From a virus: 64,000 nt of DNA. The notes beneath the pieces are model-generated. The model was not told the DNA's origin. It did no database searches and worked only from the letters and a program-made list of their open reading frames with translations. How positions within the stretch are numbered: the first letter of the stretch is position 1; each line of letters starts with the position of its first letter. The stretch lies in IMG/VR virus record IMGVR_UViG_3300025154_000064, positions 1 to 64,000 of that record, one strand, 5' to 3'. Positions 6,597 to 15,579 of the stretch are shown here, piece by piece. The translations under genes and the position numbers were made by a program.

Positions 6597-6922
6597 AAAA
6601 ATTAATTATGGCTTGTTTGATGCTGGCCTTGGCTGTTTCGGTTGAGGCTTCACCGTGGCTGGTGTGTGATCCGCAAGAAGGCATCACCGGATATTCGGTT
6701 AGCATGGACGGCGGCGAGTGGATGGATCGGCCCTATGAACTCTACGATGCTACTTGCGCGAAGGTCATGGATCTTGATGGATTAGCAGTGGGCCAGCATT
6801 CGGTTAAAGTCAAAGCCTACGCCATTGATCCTGTTTGGGGGAGACAAGAATCAGAAGCTGCCCCTTTCGATTTCGCAAGACCGGGAGTTCAGCAAATTAT
6901 AAATATGGGGTTAAAGAAATAA
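6593..6922 (+). CDS. secreted small protein with signal peptide, 109 aa
   Basis: The N-terminus MKKLIMACLMLALAVSVEA is a classical signal peptide with a probable cleavage after the VEA. The mature 90 residues are beta-rich (GITGYSVSMDGGEW, GQHSVKVKAYAIDP) and look like a small immunoglobulin-like or fibronectin-like domain. A phage-encoded exported protein next to receptor-binding genes might alter the host surface. Function is inferred only. Confidence 0.6.
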   Translation: MKKLIMACLMLALAVSVEASPWLVCDPQEGITGYSVSMDGGEWMDRPYELYDATCAKVMDLDGLAVGQHSVKVKAYAIDPVWGRQESEAAPFDFARPGVQQIINMGLKK

Positions 6923-6940
6923 TTCAGTGGAGCAAATAAT

Positions 6941-8305
6941 ATGGTCGAAATGGGGTTGGATTTAGGGCTTGGCCTTGGTGGAGGTGGTGGAGTTTTCTCT
7001 GCTGAATATGGCGTCGCATGGAACCAGACAACGGATGCTTACACTCGGCTTGGGTACGCCCCGTTTGTTGCAACGGCATTGGGTGTCAAGCCCACTGATT
7101 ATCTATTCCCGTTTTCCACGCGCCGATGTGTGGTCTCGGATGCTGGAGTGGTCCAATACTACTTATCTCCAACGGATAGCACGAAAAAAGCTGATGGCAG
7201 TTCTGCGGGTTTGACTGGCACAGACGGTCAAGTTATGGTGGAGATATCTGCCAAATATATTAAATATTCTTGGGTAGATCCGGTTCACTCCTGGTGGATA
7301 TCAAACGTTGCTTTACCTGGATATACGCTCCACCCTGCGTTTTCTTCGGCATCTGGTAAAGTCTATGTCGGAGCATATGAGGGCTATATCACAGGCGGGA
7401 AGCTCACCTCGATATCCGGTGTGCTGCCAACCGTGAGCCAAACCAGGGCGCAGTTCAGGGCAGCGGCGGCGGCACGGGGCGCGGGATGGCATCAGCAATC
7501 TTTCTGGATCGCGGATCTGCTGCAACGACTATATGTCATTGAATATGCCGATCTTGATTCTCAGGCCATGTTAGGTAGGGGGATTGATCAATATTCGATT
7601 TGGCCTGGAACGCCGCAAGCTCTGACAGGCAATACAAATGCAATCGGTAACGCATCGGGTAGCAACTCGGCAGCTGTACTGGTTTGGGCCGCTGCAACCG
7701 CAAAAACCAGCGGCCAGCTTGTAACACCGACAGTGGCAAACAATTATACGTACCGCTGCACCACTGGAGGCACCACGGGGGGCAGCCAGCCGACATGGCC
7801 CACCACGATCGGCGCTACTGTTGCAGATGGCAGCGTGGTATGGACCTGTGTACGGATAGGGCAATATGTGAGCTATCGGGGCGTGGAAAATCTATTCGGC
7901 CATATCTGGAGATTCGTTGATGGTATCAATATCCACAATTCAGCAGCTAACCGTTCACGCGCCTACGTTTGTGCTGATCCAGCCAGTTTTGCGGACGATA
8001 CTGAAACAAATTATTCGCTGGCCGGCATTCTGGCAGAGATGGATGGATATGCGCGGAATCTGGCGGCAACAGCTCTTGGTTTGTTTCTGCCAGGTGGCAC
8101 ATCTGGCGGCAGCTCTGCCACAGGGCTCGCGGACTATTATTACACCTATTTCGATAATGGCAATGACAGCGGGTGGCGGGTCTGTCGGCTTGGCGGGTAT
8201 GCGTCTAACGGTCTCGGTGCGGGCGCGTTCGTTTGGGATTCGTATAGCGGCTCTTCGGCTGCGAGTTCGGATATCGGCGGGCGGCTCTGCTTTACAAAAA
8301 CGTAA
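6941..8305 (+). CDS. tail/fibre protein with C-type-lectin fold, DGR-target-like, 454 aa
   Basis: The C-terminus (from about residue 315, YVSYRGVENLFGHIWRFVDG, to GWRVCRLGGYASNG...GGRLCF) has the hallmarks of the C-type-lectin/formylglycine-enzyme fold found in phage receptor-binding proteins and in variable proteins of diversity-generating retroelements. A separate module at roughly 255-310 (SGQLVTPTVANNYTYRC ... GSQPTWPTTIGATVADGS) matches a repeat module common in phage tail proteins and looks inserted. The N-terminus is glycine-rich. It likely sits on the virion and binds a receptor. No reverse transcriptase or template repeat is visible in the window. Confidence 0.7.
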   Translation: MVEMGLDLGLGLGGGGGVFSAEYGVAWNQTTDAYTRLGYAPFVATALGVKPTDYLFPFSTRRCVVSDAGVVQYYLSPTDSTKKADGSSAGLTGTDGQVMVEISAKYIKYSWVDPVHSWWISNVALPGYTLHPAFSSASGKVYVGAYEGYITGGKLTSISGVLPTVSQTRAQFRAAAAARGAGWHQQSFWIADLLQRLYVIEYADLDSQAMLGRGIDQYSIWPGTPQALTGNTNAIGNASGSNSAAVLVWAAATAKTSGQLVTPTVANNYTYRCTTGGTTGGSQPTWPTTIGATVADGSVVWTCVRIGQYVSYRGVENLFGHIWRFVDGINIHNSAANRSRAYVCADPASFADDTETNYSLAGILAEMDGYARNLAATALGLFLPGGTSGGSSATGLADYYYTYFDNGNDSGWRVCRLGGYASNGLGAGAFVWDSYSGSSAASSDIGGRLCFTKT

Positions 8306-8387
8306 TGCGCAACACGCGCGCTAACAAAAGCGGTTCAGAGAACAGGTGAAAATAGACCGTTATTATACATTGGCATAAGGAGTAATG

Positions 8388-8795
8388 ATGATTGAGGAAA
8401 GTCTTGAAAAATTGCCAGCGACACAGCCTTCGCGCAGCTGTACGATCATCCGCTATAATTACGAACAGATCGAGAGAGACGGTGTGCAGTTGTGGCAAAC
8501 AAACTCGGTATTCTTGTTCTCTGACACAGATATTAAAAAAGTTCCTATCGGCATTGTTGGAGAAATTAACCTGTCAAATCAATCGCTATCGGAGGCGGAA
8601 ATTGACGCCATATTGAGATATTTTTACAGTTACCGGGACCAGTTCCGCACCCCCTATCCGATGATCAATATCGGCGGGAGTAACGCTTCGCCGTCTGGGG
8701 ATTACCGGGAAGCCATCCAGCCGACAACCGGCAAGGAGCTGGCGTATTCATTGGTCAATCAGCACGGATGGACAATTATTTTTACGGAGGGATAG
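8388..8795 (+). CDS. hypothetical protein, 135 aa
   Basis: The start at 8388 is the second of two adjacent ATG codons and is better spaced from GGAG (about 6 nt). No known domain recognised. The central segment (IGIVGEINLSNQSLSEAEID) and the C-terminal PTTGKELAYSLVNQHGWTI are unremarkable. It lies directly after the lectin-fold protein and could be its chaperone or partner. Confidence 0.5.
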   Translation: MIEESLEKLPATQPSRSCTIIRYNYEQIERDGVQLWQTNSVFLFSDTDIKKVPIGIVGEINLSNQSLSEAEIDAILRYFYSYRDQFRTPYPMINIGGSNASPSGDYREAIQPTTGKELAYSLVNQHGWTIIFTEG

Positions 8796-8797
8796 AG

Positions 8798-9013
8798 ATG
8801 CCAAAACAGATACAAATTATAGGCGGAGAACTGAGAGAGCTGGATGTTGACGAAAAAAGCGTTGTTGCTATCCCTCCTGGGACAGAGATCATTTTCGAAG
8901 ACACACTGGCGTCATTTGCTAAGACCGCCGGGGGAACCTCTAAAAAGTTAGTAGACGATCTGGTTGTCGAAAAAGAATTGTCTGACAAGAGATCAGCATC
9001 AAAAGGGAAATAA
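8798..9013 (+). CDS. small hypothetical protein, 71 aa
   Basis: ATG at 8798 is preceded by GGAGGGATAGAG. The protein is acidic at first (ELRELDVDEKS) and lysine-rich at the end. No domain recognised. It follows the previous stop by 2 bp, so it belongs to the same operon. Confidence 0.5.
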   Translation: MPKQIQIIGGELRELDVDEKSVVAIPPGTEIIFEDTLASFAKTAGGTSKKLVDDLVVEKELSDKRSASKGK

Positions 9014-9177
9014 AGCTCACAAGCCCGAAGGATAAAAGTTGGCGGTTGGTGCATGATGGTAAAACAGTCCTGATGCTGTTCGAGTCAGATGGCGAAACCC
9101 AAACAGCCTACGAGCTATTCTGTGGGACGCTTGAGGAGTGCCAGAAGGAGATTGATAGGCTTGGTCTTAAAAAATAG
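9010..9177 (+). CDS. small phage protein with unclear start, about 55 aa
   Basis: The frame ending at the TAG 9175-9177 encodes KSWRLVHDGKTVLMLFES and ELFCGTLEECQKEIDRLGL, a coherent small globular protein. No ATG, GTG or TTG exists upstream of codon 9046 in the open frame (which begins after a stop at 8983). Conserved-looking sequence already begins near 9010, where the codon is ATA. Either a non-canonical start or internal TTG/GTG at 9046/9049 is used. Confidence 0.5.
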   Translation: MKLTSPKDKSWRLVHDGKTVLMLFESDGETQTAYELFCGTLEECQKEIDRLGLKK

Positions 9178-9267
9178 TTTCAGCGGCTCTATCATGGGTT
9201 GCCGCTGATCGGCGCCCGGACGTTTTTGAAATAGGAAGCTTAGACGGTTGTATAAAGGAGTGAAGAA

Positions 9268-9369
9268 ATGACACCAGAAGAAAAGATACTGATTCAAAAC
9301 GAGCTTTCCAGGTTTCCCGGCGCTGGAAACGATGTAATTGGACTACTTAAGAGCGTGGAAGGCCGATGA
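9268..9369 (+). CDS. micro-protein, 33 aa
   Basis: ATG at 9268 has AAAGGAGTGAAGAA directly upstream, an excellent SD. The product begins MTPEEKILIQNELSRF. Its TGA overlaps the ATG of the next large gene (ATGA at 9366). That coupling and the strong SD argue for a real gene, possibly mainly a translational coupler. Confidence 0.55.
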   Translation: MTPEEKILIQNELSRFPGAGNDVIGLLKSVEGR

Positions 9370-12368
9370 TACGAGCCCCATTTAAATTCCACTGCGCTTG
9401 GTCATGGCATAGTAGGCCCTCCGCAGTTAGATATGTCGGCACAAAAGACCAAACCTACTGGACCGCCATTAGTACAAACGGCTATCTATATCTGTTTTCG
9501 TACAACCACGCCACCGGAGAGGAGCAGTATAAAGCGCTTGGGAATCCAGGCGCAGATGATCACAATAACGGCTCTATCCATATATGCTCCGATGGGAAAA
9601 TACTGGTTGCGTGGGCCGGGCACAACAGCGCGTCAATATTCTACAGAAAAACAGCAAACGCGGAGGATATCACATCCCTTGGAACAGCGTATTCCGTCTC
9701 GACAAAAGGCACTTACTCCTATGCTCAACTCGTCAATCTGTCGAGTGAGGGAATGCTTTTACTTTTTACCCGTAGACCTTGGATATCTTCAGATGGTGGC
9801 AGTGGAAGCGGCGTAACCACCACAGAACGGGTATGGGATATTTTGATATCAACGGATGACGGCGGGTCTTTCGCTCATCATTCGGTTCCGCTGTGGTTTG
9901 ATGAGGACGGGTCAGTGGCATCGCCCTATACAGAGGTATGGGGCAACGGCGTGGATGAGATATATTTTGCCCGATCTAACGCGTTAACAGCATTCGTGGA
10001 CCGGAAAGATATCCTTTTTGCAAAATACGTTTCAGGGGCGGAAGGAACTGCGGGGTCTTTTTACAAGGCGGATGATACAAAAATATGTGACTGGGCGGAT
10101 CTTCCAATTATGGCGAGTGCGGATCTTGAGCTTGTTTGGGATTCGTCTGCCGAGGGTGATGAGAAGACGTATGCAAAGGATATCATTGTTGATGCCACAA
10201 CAGGCGATATCGCTATAGCTTTTACGACCATGAGCTCCGGTGAAGTAAACACATACCGCTATGCCAGATGGACAGGAGCAGCATGGAATAAAAACGCAAT
10301 CGTTGAGGCTGGATACGACTTCTGCGAAGTGACAGCACAACCCTCATACGAGGGGGGCATTGTTATAAACCCAGCGGATATCGATGAGGTCGTAATCAGC
10401 CGGGAAACCTCCACTGGCTCAGGGCATTGGGAGATAGAACGGTATGCGACGGCAAACGATGGCGACACCTGGACAAAAACAGAGGATATCACTTCAGCTG
10501 ATACTTTATTGCCGGATAAGGTTGTCAGGCCCCTCATACCGATAAACTTCTCGTCGGAACTGCCCGTATTGTGGATGGGCGGGGGATACGCAGATTTTGA
10601 CGATTACGAAACGTTTATATATACCGTAATTCCGACCAAGGCACCGGAGAATTTCAACAGGGACGCAAATTGCGTTGCATATTATGCATTTGAGTCAGGT
10701 GTTTTAACAAAAGATTCAGTTGGTTTTAACACTCTAACTGATAACGGCACCGTAAATGAAAGCACGGGAGCTGGAGATTTTAAAGAGGGTTCATGCTCAG
10801 CTTCATGCGTGGCTGCTCAAACAGAATATTTTTCTATTGCAGATGCTTCCCTTGATCCAGGGTTTCCGCTCAAGAACGGCGATGTGACAAAGCTTTTCAG
10901 TTTTTGTGGATGGGTGCGATTTACGTCACACGCGAACTATCGGACGGTTCTTGGTAAGTGGGGGGCGGTAGCTGGTACAAGGTCTCTGCTACTTAGGACT
11001 GATAGCGCTGGAACTCTTACGCTTTACACTGGTTATAGTAGCGGAGCGTCCACCCAATCGGTGCCGTTCGGTACCAATCTCGCAACGGGCGTATGGTATC
11101 ATATTGGGCTCACACTAAATGCGAATACTAACGCTTATCATTTACGCATATGGGATACTTCAGCAAATGACGGTGCCGGCGGGATTTTAGGAACTGATTT
11201 AGACGACGCATTTGCAAACGCAATCAATATAGAGGGCGCACCATTACAAATCGGTGCTCAGGACGGAACAAATACATTTAACGGCCTGTTTGACCAATTT
11301 GTTTTTTTTAATGATATCCTCACAACCGAGGATATAGACGCAATACGTGCCGATACGTATTTCCTGGGGGAGGGCGGGGAGACTGAATTCTGGAAAAGCC
11401 TTTCTGATTGGGCGGCTGGGATCGACTCAATCCCGGCGTTAACCAACTCTCTTTCAACGGGCGACACCGGCGCAGGCGAAGAAGCATTTTCAGGCGCGAA
11501 CGACTTTACGCTTTTGGAATCAGGCAGTGGCGTTGATTCAGCTGGCGCAACCATTGCGCTGACGGTCAGTGAGCAGGGTGTTGGCGCAGACGCGATCGCC
11601 CAGCTTATCTCTTCGATAGGTGTCCTGGATCAGGCGCTTGGCTCAGACGCCATCCCTATCTTGCTAAGTGCGCTATCTGTTCTTGAAAGTGGCATAGGCA
11701 CCGATGCTATTAGCACGCTAAAATACATCTTAAAGCAAGTCGCAGACAGTGCTATCGGAACTGATACGGTGTCAAGCGTGACGGCGGCGCTTGCGGTCTT
11801 AGATCAGGCAACTGGCGAAGATGCGATCGCAAGACTACTAAACGCTGTCGCTGTTCTGGACAGTGCGACAGGCTCAGATTTAATCGACGTCATATCAGAA
11901 AGTATTAAGTTGATTCAAGATAGTGGCACCGGGACCGATGCTTTGACAAGCTTGGCGGCAATGATAGCCATTGCAGAGCAGGCAAACGGCGCGGAAATCC
12001 TGTCAAGCTTGGCGGCGTTGACCGTTTTGGATCAAGCTACCGGCGCGGATGTTATAAGTGCGCTCAAGACCTATCTGGCTCAGGTGCACGACGGCGCCAC
12101 CGGCACTGACAGCACACCCTTGACGATCTCGGTATCAGTCCCAGTGTCCGACATAGGGGCAGGAGCAGAGCTGATAGCGCAAGTTATGGTGTCACTGTCT
12201 ATGTCTGATTTCTGTGATGCCAACGACGTCGCATTGAAGTTTATTCAGCTTCCGGATGGAGCATATTTGATAAAGTTCACCGTCAAGGCGAACACGACCC
12301 GCTTTGATGCAAAGGCTAAGTCTTGCCGCTTTGATGCAAAGGCGAAACCTTTTCGTTTTGACACTTAA
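9366..12368 (+). CDS. large surface protein: sialidase-like fold, LamG domain, tandem repeats, 1000 aa
   Basis: Residues about 1-430 are beta-rich with recurring SSDGG, STDDGGSF and ANDGDTW motifs typical of BNR/sialidase-type propellers. Residues about 440-650 form a LamG/concanavalin-A-like domain (VAYYAFESG, SFCGWVRF, WYHIGLTLNA, LFDQFVFFND). Residues about 700-940 hold some ten degenerate repeats of about 19-20 aa around VLDQATGxDAI. The C-terminus has RFDAKAK repeats (about 977-998). It probably forms a fibre, spike or decoration that binds host glycans. I did not identify a catalytic set, so enzymatic sialidase activity is not claimed. Confidence 0.65.
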   Translation: MIRAPFKFHCAWSWHSRPSAVRYVGTKDQTYWTAISTNGYLYLFSYNHATGEEQYKALGNPGADDHNNGSIHICSDGKILVAWAGHNSASIFYRKTANAEDITSLGTAYSVSTKGTYSYAQLVNLSSEGMLLLFTRRPWISSDGGSGSGVTTTERVWDILISTDDGGSFAHHSVPLWFDEDGSVASPYTEVWGNGVDEIYFARSNALTAFVDRKDILFAKYVSGAEGTAGSFYKADDTKICDWADLPIMASADLELVWDSSAEGDEKTYAKDIIVDATTGDIAIAFTTMSSGEVNTYRYARWTGAAWNKNAIVEAGYDFCEVTAQPSYEGGIVINPADIDEVVISRETSTGSGHWEIERYATANDGDTWTKTEDITSADTLLPDKVVRPLIPINFSSELPVLWMGGGYADFDDYETFIYTVIPTKAPENFNRDANCVAYYAFESGVLTKDSVGFNTLTDNGTVNESTGAGDFKEGSCSASCVAAQTEYFSIADASLDPGFPLKNGDVTKLFSFCGWVRFTSHANYRTVLGKWGAVAGTRSLLLRTDSAGTLTLYTGYSSGASTQSVPFGTNLATGVWYHIGLTLNANTNAYHLRIWDTSANDGAGGILGTDLDDAFANAINIEGAPLQIGAQDGTNTFNGLFDQFVFFNDILTTEDIDAIRADTYFLGEGGETEFWKSLSDWAAGIDSIPALTNSLSTGDTGAGEEAFSGANDFTLLESGSGVDSAGATIALTVSEQGVGADAIAQLISSIGVLDQALGSDAIPILLSALSVLESGIGTDAISTLKYILKQVADSAIGTDTVSSVTAALAVLDQATGEDAIARLLNAVAVLDSATGSDLIDVISESIKLIQDSGTGTDALTSLAAMIAIAEQANGAEILSSLAALTVLDQATGADVISALKTYLAQVHDGATGTDSTPLTISVSVPVSDIGAGAELIAQVMVSLSMSDFCDANDVALKFIQLPDGAYLIKFTVKANTTRFDAKAKSCRFDAKAKPFRFDT

Positions 12369-12392
12369 CAAGTAAAACTTACTGGAGGAAAA

Positions 12393-12875
12393 ATGCTTAA
12401 AGAAATTGGGAAACACATTACCAAGTGGACGATCACCAAGTTTGAAGACGAGGCGCACTTCGCGCAGGGCGACAGCTATGAAACGAGAGTGATCGAAGGA
12501 AACATTCTTCTTAACGAAGGCATCACTCTTATGCTGAACCTCTTGGCAGGCCTTGGTGGCACGGCCTACAACAACGCAAACGCTTATCTTGGGGTTGGTG
12601 AGAGTACAACGGCGGCAGCCGCATCGCAGACTGGTTTGTCTGGTGCGACCAAGACCTATAAGCCGATGGAAGCGACTTACCCGCAAGTGTCGGGGCAGAC
12701 GATAACCTTCCGCTCTGTCTTTGGTTCTACGGATGCAAATAACGTCTGGCAGGAATTTACGGTGGTCAACGCTTCCAGCGACACCGGCACGAATCTCAAC
12801 CGAAAAGTTGACAACCAGGGCACGAAAGTAGCTGGGCAGGTCTGGACACTCGACCTTGACATCACGTTCGCATAA
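12393..12875 (+). CDS. conserved phage structural protein, 160 aa
   Basis: GGAGG lies 4-5 nt before the ATG. The sequence has a pattern seen in phage minor structural proteins: NILLNEGITLMLNLLAG, then NNANAYLGVGEST, then LNRKVDNQGTKVAGQVWTL. Related proteins usually lie beside tail fibre genes. The exact role is unknown. Confidence 0.6.
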   Translation: MLKEIGKHITKWTITKFEDEAHFAQGDSYETRVIEGNILLNEGITLMLNLLAGLGGTAYNNANAYLGVGESTTAAAASQTGLSGATKTYKPMEATYPQVSGQTITFRSVFGSTDANNVWQEFTVVNASSDTGTNLNRKVDNQGTKVAGQVWTLDLDITFA

Positions 12876-12887
12876 TGAGGGGTGATT

Positions 12888-13235
12888 ATGGACTTCGATG
12901 GATCGGAAAAAATTGAAATCAGGGAAGGGTCTGACAACTGGGGACCATTTGTTTTCGGCTTATCGGGGTCCATTCCCTCTGGTGATACGATTGCCAGTGT
13001 AATAGTCAAGGCCTATGCCGGAACCTACAAGCCTGCCCAGGCGGTTGGAGATCAGACTGAAATTCCATTGATTGACGATGGGTTTGAGCCTGACATCGTA
13101 GACGACACAGACATTTCGATACGGCTCAAATATCCCGGCGACGACTATAAGGGGAAAACGACAATCGTGTTTGATGTCACACTCGAAGGCACAGGTAAAT
13201 ACCAGTTCTTTTGCCATCGTGTGAAAGTGGTTTAA
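12888..13235 (+). CDS. putative minor structural protein, 115 aa
   Basis: ATG at 12888 follows GAGGGGTGATT; an upstream in-frame GTG lies within that SD and is rejected. The protein is acidic and beta-rich (IEIREGSDNWGPFVF, ISIRLKYPGDDY, TTIVFDVTLEGTGKY), like small immunoglobulin-like or head-fibre subunits. It lies directly upstream of the terminase. Confidence 0.5.
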   Translation: MDFDGSEKIEIREGSDNWGPFVFGLSGSIPSGDTIASVIVKAYAGTYKPAQAVGDQTEIPLIDDGFEPDIVDDTDISIRLKYPGDDYKGKTTIVFDVTLEGTGKYQFFCHRVKVV

Positions 13236-13237
13236 TA

Positions 13238-15175
13238 ATGCAAAAAATCAACTGGTCGAAATACCGCGGCGACGGTAACAAGTGCATCGAGTTTGCAGAG
13301 GATAATGTGTGGGTGTCGGTTTACCCGCCAGGCAAAGAGATGTCGGCGCTTGTCCCTATAGGCGCGGCCAAGTGGTCGAAGGATGTAATGTGTCTGGGTA
13401 CCGGTATGTCCTATTACGATATATGGACAAGGCCGCATCCGGGCACTGGCCGGTCTTACCAGACAATGTGGGAAGAGCAGAAGAAGATCCTTCGAGAGGC
13501 GTTGGCCCTTGGCGACGATGGATTGTTCATGTACTGCCTGATTGTTTTTTGTTGGCCGCGTGGGGACGGGAAATCGTTCAATGCGGTTCTGATTCAGCTT
13601 TGGAAGTTTTGTTGCTGGCCGAGTCAGGACATAAGGTTTTGCGCGAACAGTAAGGACCAGACAGGCCATGCTCATTATACCGAACTTAAAAAAATGATCC
13701 TCAACTCGCCGAACATTCTTGCCTATGTTGGAAGGAAAAACGTGCAAGAGCACGGGACACGGTTAAAGAATAAGCGTGGCGTTGTTGTCAGTAAGATGGA
13801 GGTTATTTCAACGGCGTCAGGCCTTTTCTCAAACATTACCGGGTATGCGTTCTCGGAATTTTTTGAAATGAAGAACGAGGACTTCTTTGCAAAACTTGAC
13901 ATGAGCATGAGAAACACGCCGAACGCCTTTGGTATTATAGACACAACGGTTAGCTCTAAGGCACATGTTCTGCACAGGCTTTACAGATCGTTTATCGAGA
14001 AGACCGATAGCAAGCTTTATTTTTCATACCGAAGCAGCGCAACAGGACACTATACTGACTATATCCATCCGAAGAACTCTGCCGCGCAGCTGGCATCATA
14101 CAAGGTAAAGCATGCGCTGAACTTTGGCCGGTTTTTTTTGAATTTATGGTCTTCCGGATCGGAGCGGATCTTTTCAGAGGACCAGGTGGACGCCATCAAT
14201 TTTATTGGCGCAGACGCTCAAGTGCTGAACCATTACCGGGTTATCGAGCTTATTCAGGAAACCAATAAGATTATCGATTCAGATAGAGAACTGGTAGAGG
14301 GCGGGTTGGAAAACGTCTATTCCCGTGATAAACAGCTTGGTGATATTGACGAGCACCTTTGGCCTGTAGAAGATGTCTATTCTTTCACAGGTACAAATAC
14401 CGGAAATGGCATGATGACAACCAGAATGGCGATGGACATCCTGGGTGAAATGTATGATACTGAGTGGTCGGTTCTGGTTGGCGTTGACCGTGCACAACCA
14501 ATGAAGTTGAGGACGAACGCCAAAACGATCATGACAACAGTTATCAAGGGCCTACCGGGGAGCCGGAGCAACCCGAGTGTTGGTGTCATCAATAAGAGAG
14601 TCGATCCGGGGGTTAACCGCGCCAGGCCAGAGGCCTATATTGATGGACCAAAGTATATCTATTTTTTGGTCCATATCGCAAATATATCAGACAACTCGAT
14701 GTCAGCAATTAAGGCAGAGCTGATGATCGTAGATGAAGAGTTTGATGGTATAGATACAATCGGTTCTGAGAAATGGGGGATGTTTGATCTTGAGGAATGG
14801 ACCTCAGAAATAATGCCGGCAACAAAGGTGAACCTTTACCAGCCGACATATGATAAGCAGATTGGAATGTTCACAGCGCTTCATGAGCTGATCGTTGATG
14901 GACGGTGGAAGGCGCCCAGGACTGGCATATCTGGGTCCAAGGGTGGTGACATTGTCATAGAGGAACTTGGGATGCTTGACCACGACCAGGAAAAGCGGTG
15001 GTTTGGTAGCCCAGAAAAAGACGCCAAGTATGGTGTCCAGGACGATTTTTGCTATTCTGCAGGATGGGGCCTGTATGGTGGCAAGTCCCTGACAGTTGAA
15101 AATTTCAGGCCGAGGCTCGGAAAGCAGTTTTGGGGCACTATGTTGTTGCCGGGAAACCTAATAGGGGAATATTGA
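13238..15175 (+). CDS. terL: terminase large subunit, 645 aa
   Basis: The packaging motor ATPase/nuclease. A Walker A-type motif WPRGDGKS lies at residues 106-113. The C-terminal RNase H-like nuclease is indicated by VGVDRAQ (Asp about 417) and by DDFCYSAGWG near 602-611. Length is normal for TerL. The start at 13238 is 3 bp after the preceding stop and has only a weak purine-rich SD. It acts at the portal and is followed at once by a small gene and the portal. Confidence 0.85.
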   Translation: MQKINWSKYRGDGNKCIEFAEDNVWVSVYPPGKEMSALVPIGAAKWSKDVMCLGTGMSYYDIWTRPHPGTGRSYQTMWEEQKKILREALALGDDGLFMYCLIVFCWPRGDGKSFNAVLIQLWKFCCWPSQDIRFCANSKDQTGHAHYTELKKMILNSPNILAYVGRKNVQEHGTRLKNKRGVVVSKMEVISTASGLFSNITGYAFSEFFEMKNEDFFAKLDMSMRNTPNAFGIIDTTVSSKAHVLHRLYRSFIEKTDSKLYFSYRSSATGHYTDYIHPKNSAAQLASYKVKHALNFGRFFLNLWSSGSERIFSEDQVDAINFIGADAQVLNHYRVIELIQETNKIIDSDRELVEGGLENVYSRDKQLGDIDEHLWPVEDVYSFTGTNTGNGMMTTRMAMDILGEMYDTEWSVLVGVDRAQPMKLRTNAKTIMTTVIKGLPGSRSNPSVGVINKRVDPGVNRARPEAYIDGPKYIYFLVHIANISDNSMSAIKAELMIVDEEFDGIDTIGSEKWGMFDLEEWTSEIMPATKVNLYQPTYDKQIGMFTALHELIVDGRWKAPRTGISGSKGGDIVIEELGMLDHDQEKRWFGSPEKDAKYGVQDDFCYSAGWGLYGGKSLTVENFRPRLGKQFWGTMLLPGNLIGEY

Positions 15176-15179
15176 CGCA

Positions 15180-15491
15180 ATGGATTATAACGAAATGAGT
15201 GCAAAGCAGATGGTTGAGACTATAGAGACCAGATTCGGTCGTGCCATTGGGAACCGTTTGTCAAGATTGGATCCGGAATGGGGGACATGGTCCAGGGAAA
15301 TGAATTTGGTGCTTAGAAAGAGGATAAATTGCGGTGACACAGTCTCGAAACTGATCTTTTTTTATTGGATTGAGCACAGTAAGCTTCTTGAGCTTCACCA
15401 TAAGAGCAAACTTCTGGCAAGAATCAAGCAGGGTAAGCACCTTAAGGCTATAAAGAACATCCGCAAGCTGCTATTGTCCCATAAAATCTAA
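15180..15491 (+). CDS. hypothetical protein between terminase and portal, 103 aa
   Basis: A helical, very basic protein (KLLELHHKSKLLARIKQGKHLKAI). It starts 5 bp after terL. The basic C-terminal half might contact DNA during packaging, which is inference from position and charge only. Confidence 0.55.
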   Translation: MDYNEMSAKQMVETIETRFGRAIGNRLSRLDPEWGTWSREMNLVLRKRINCGDTVSKLIFFYWIEHSKLLELHHKSKLLARIKQGKHLKAIKNIRKLLLSHKI

Positions 15492-15542
15492 AAATATCCA
15501 CCAAAAGAGATAAATTTGAATTGACAGAACAATAATTTTATG

Positions 15543-15570
15543 CCTTTATTGAAGAAAATTTCAATAAAGG
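15543..15570 (+). promoter_or_regulatory. hairpin covering the portal ribosome-binding site
   Basis: CCTTTATTGAA (15543-15553) pairs exactly with TTCAATAAAGG (15560-15570) across 6 nt. The 3' arm ends in AAAGG, the only SD for the portal ATG at 15580. Folding would block ribosome access. A TTGACA at 15521 could be a -35, but no convincing -10 follows. Confidence 0.7.
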
Positions 15571-15579
15571 TGTGAAATT

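Noticed and set aside
6941-8305. An active diversity-generating retroelement in the window
   Set aside because: No reverse transcriptase motif (such as a YADD/YMDD protein) in any frame and no second near-copy of the lectin-domain 3' end were seen.
9366-10650. An enzymatically active sialidase
   Set aside because: The propeller-like repeats fit a sialidase fold, but a catalytic Arg triad and Tyr/Glu pair could not be identified by reading, so only the fold is proposed.
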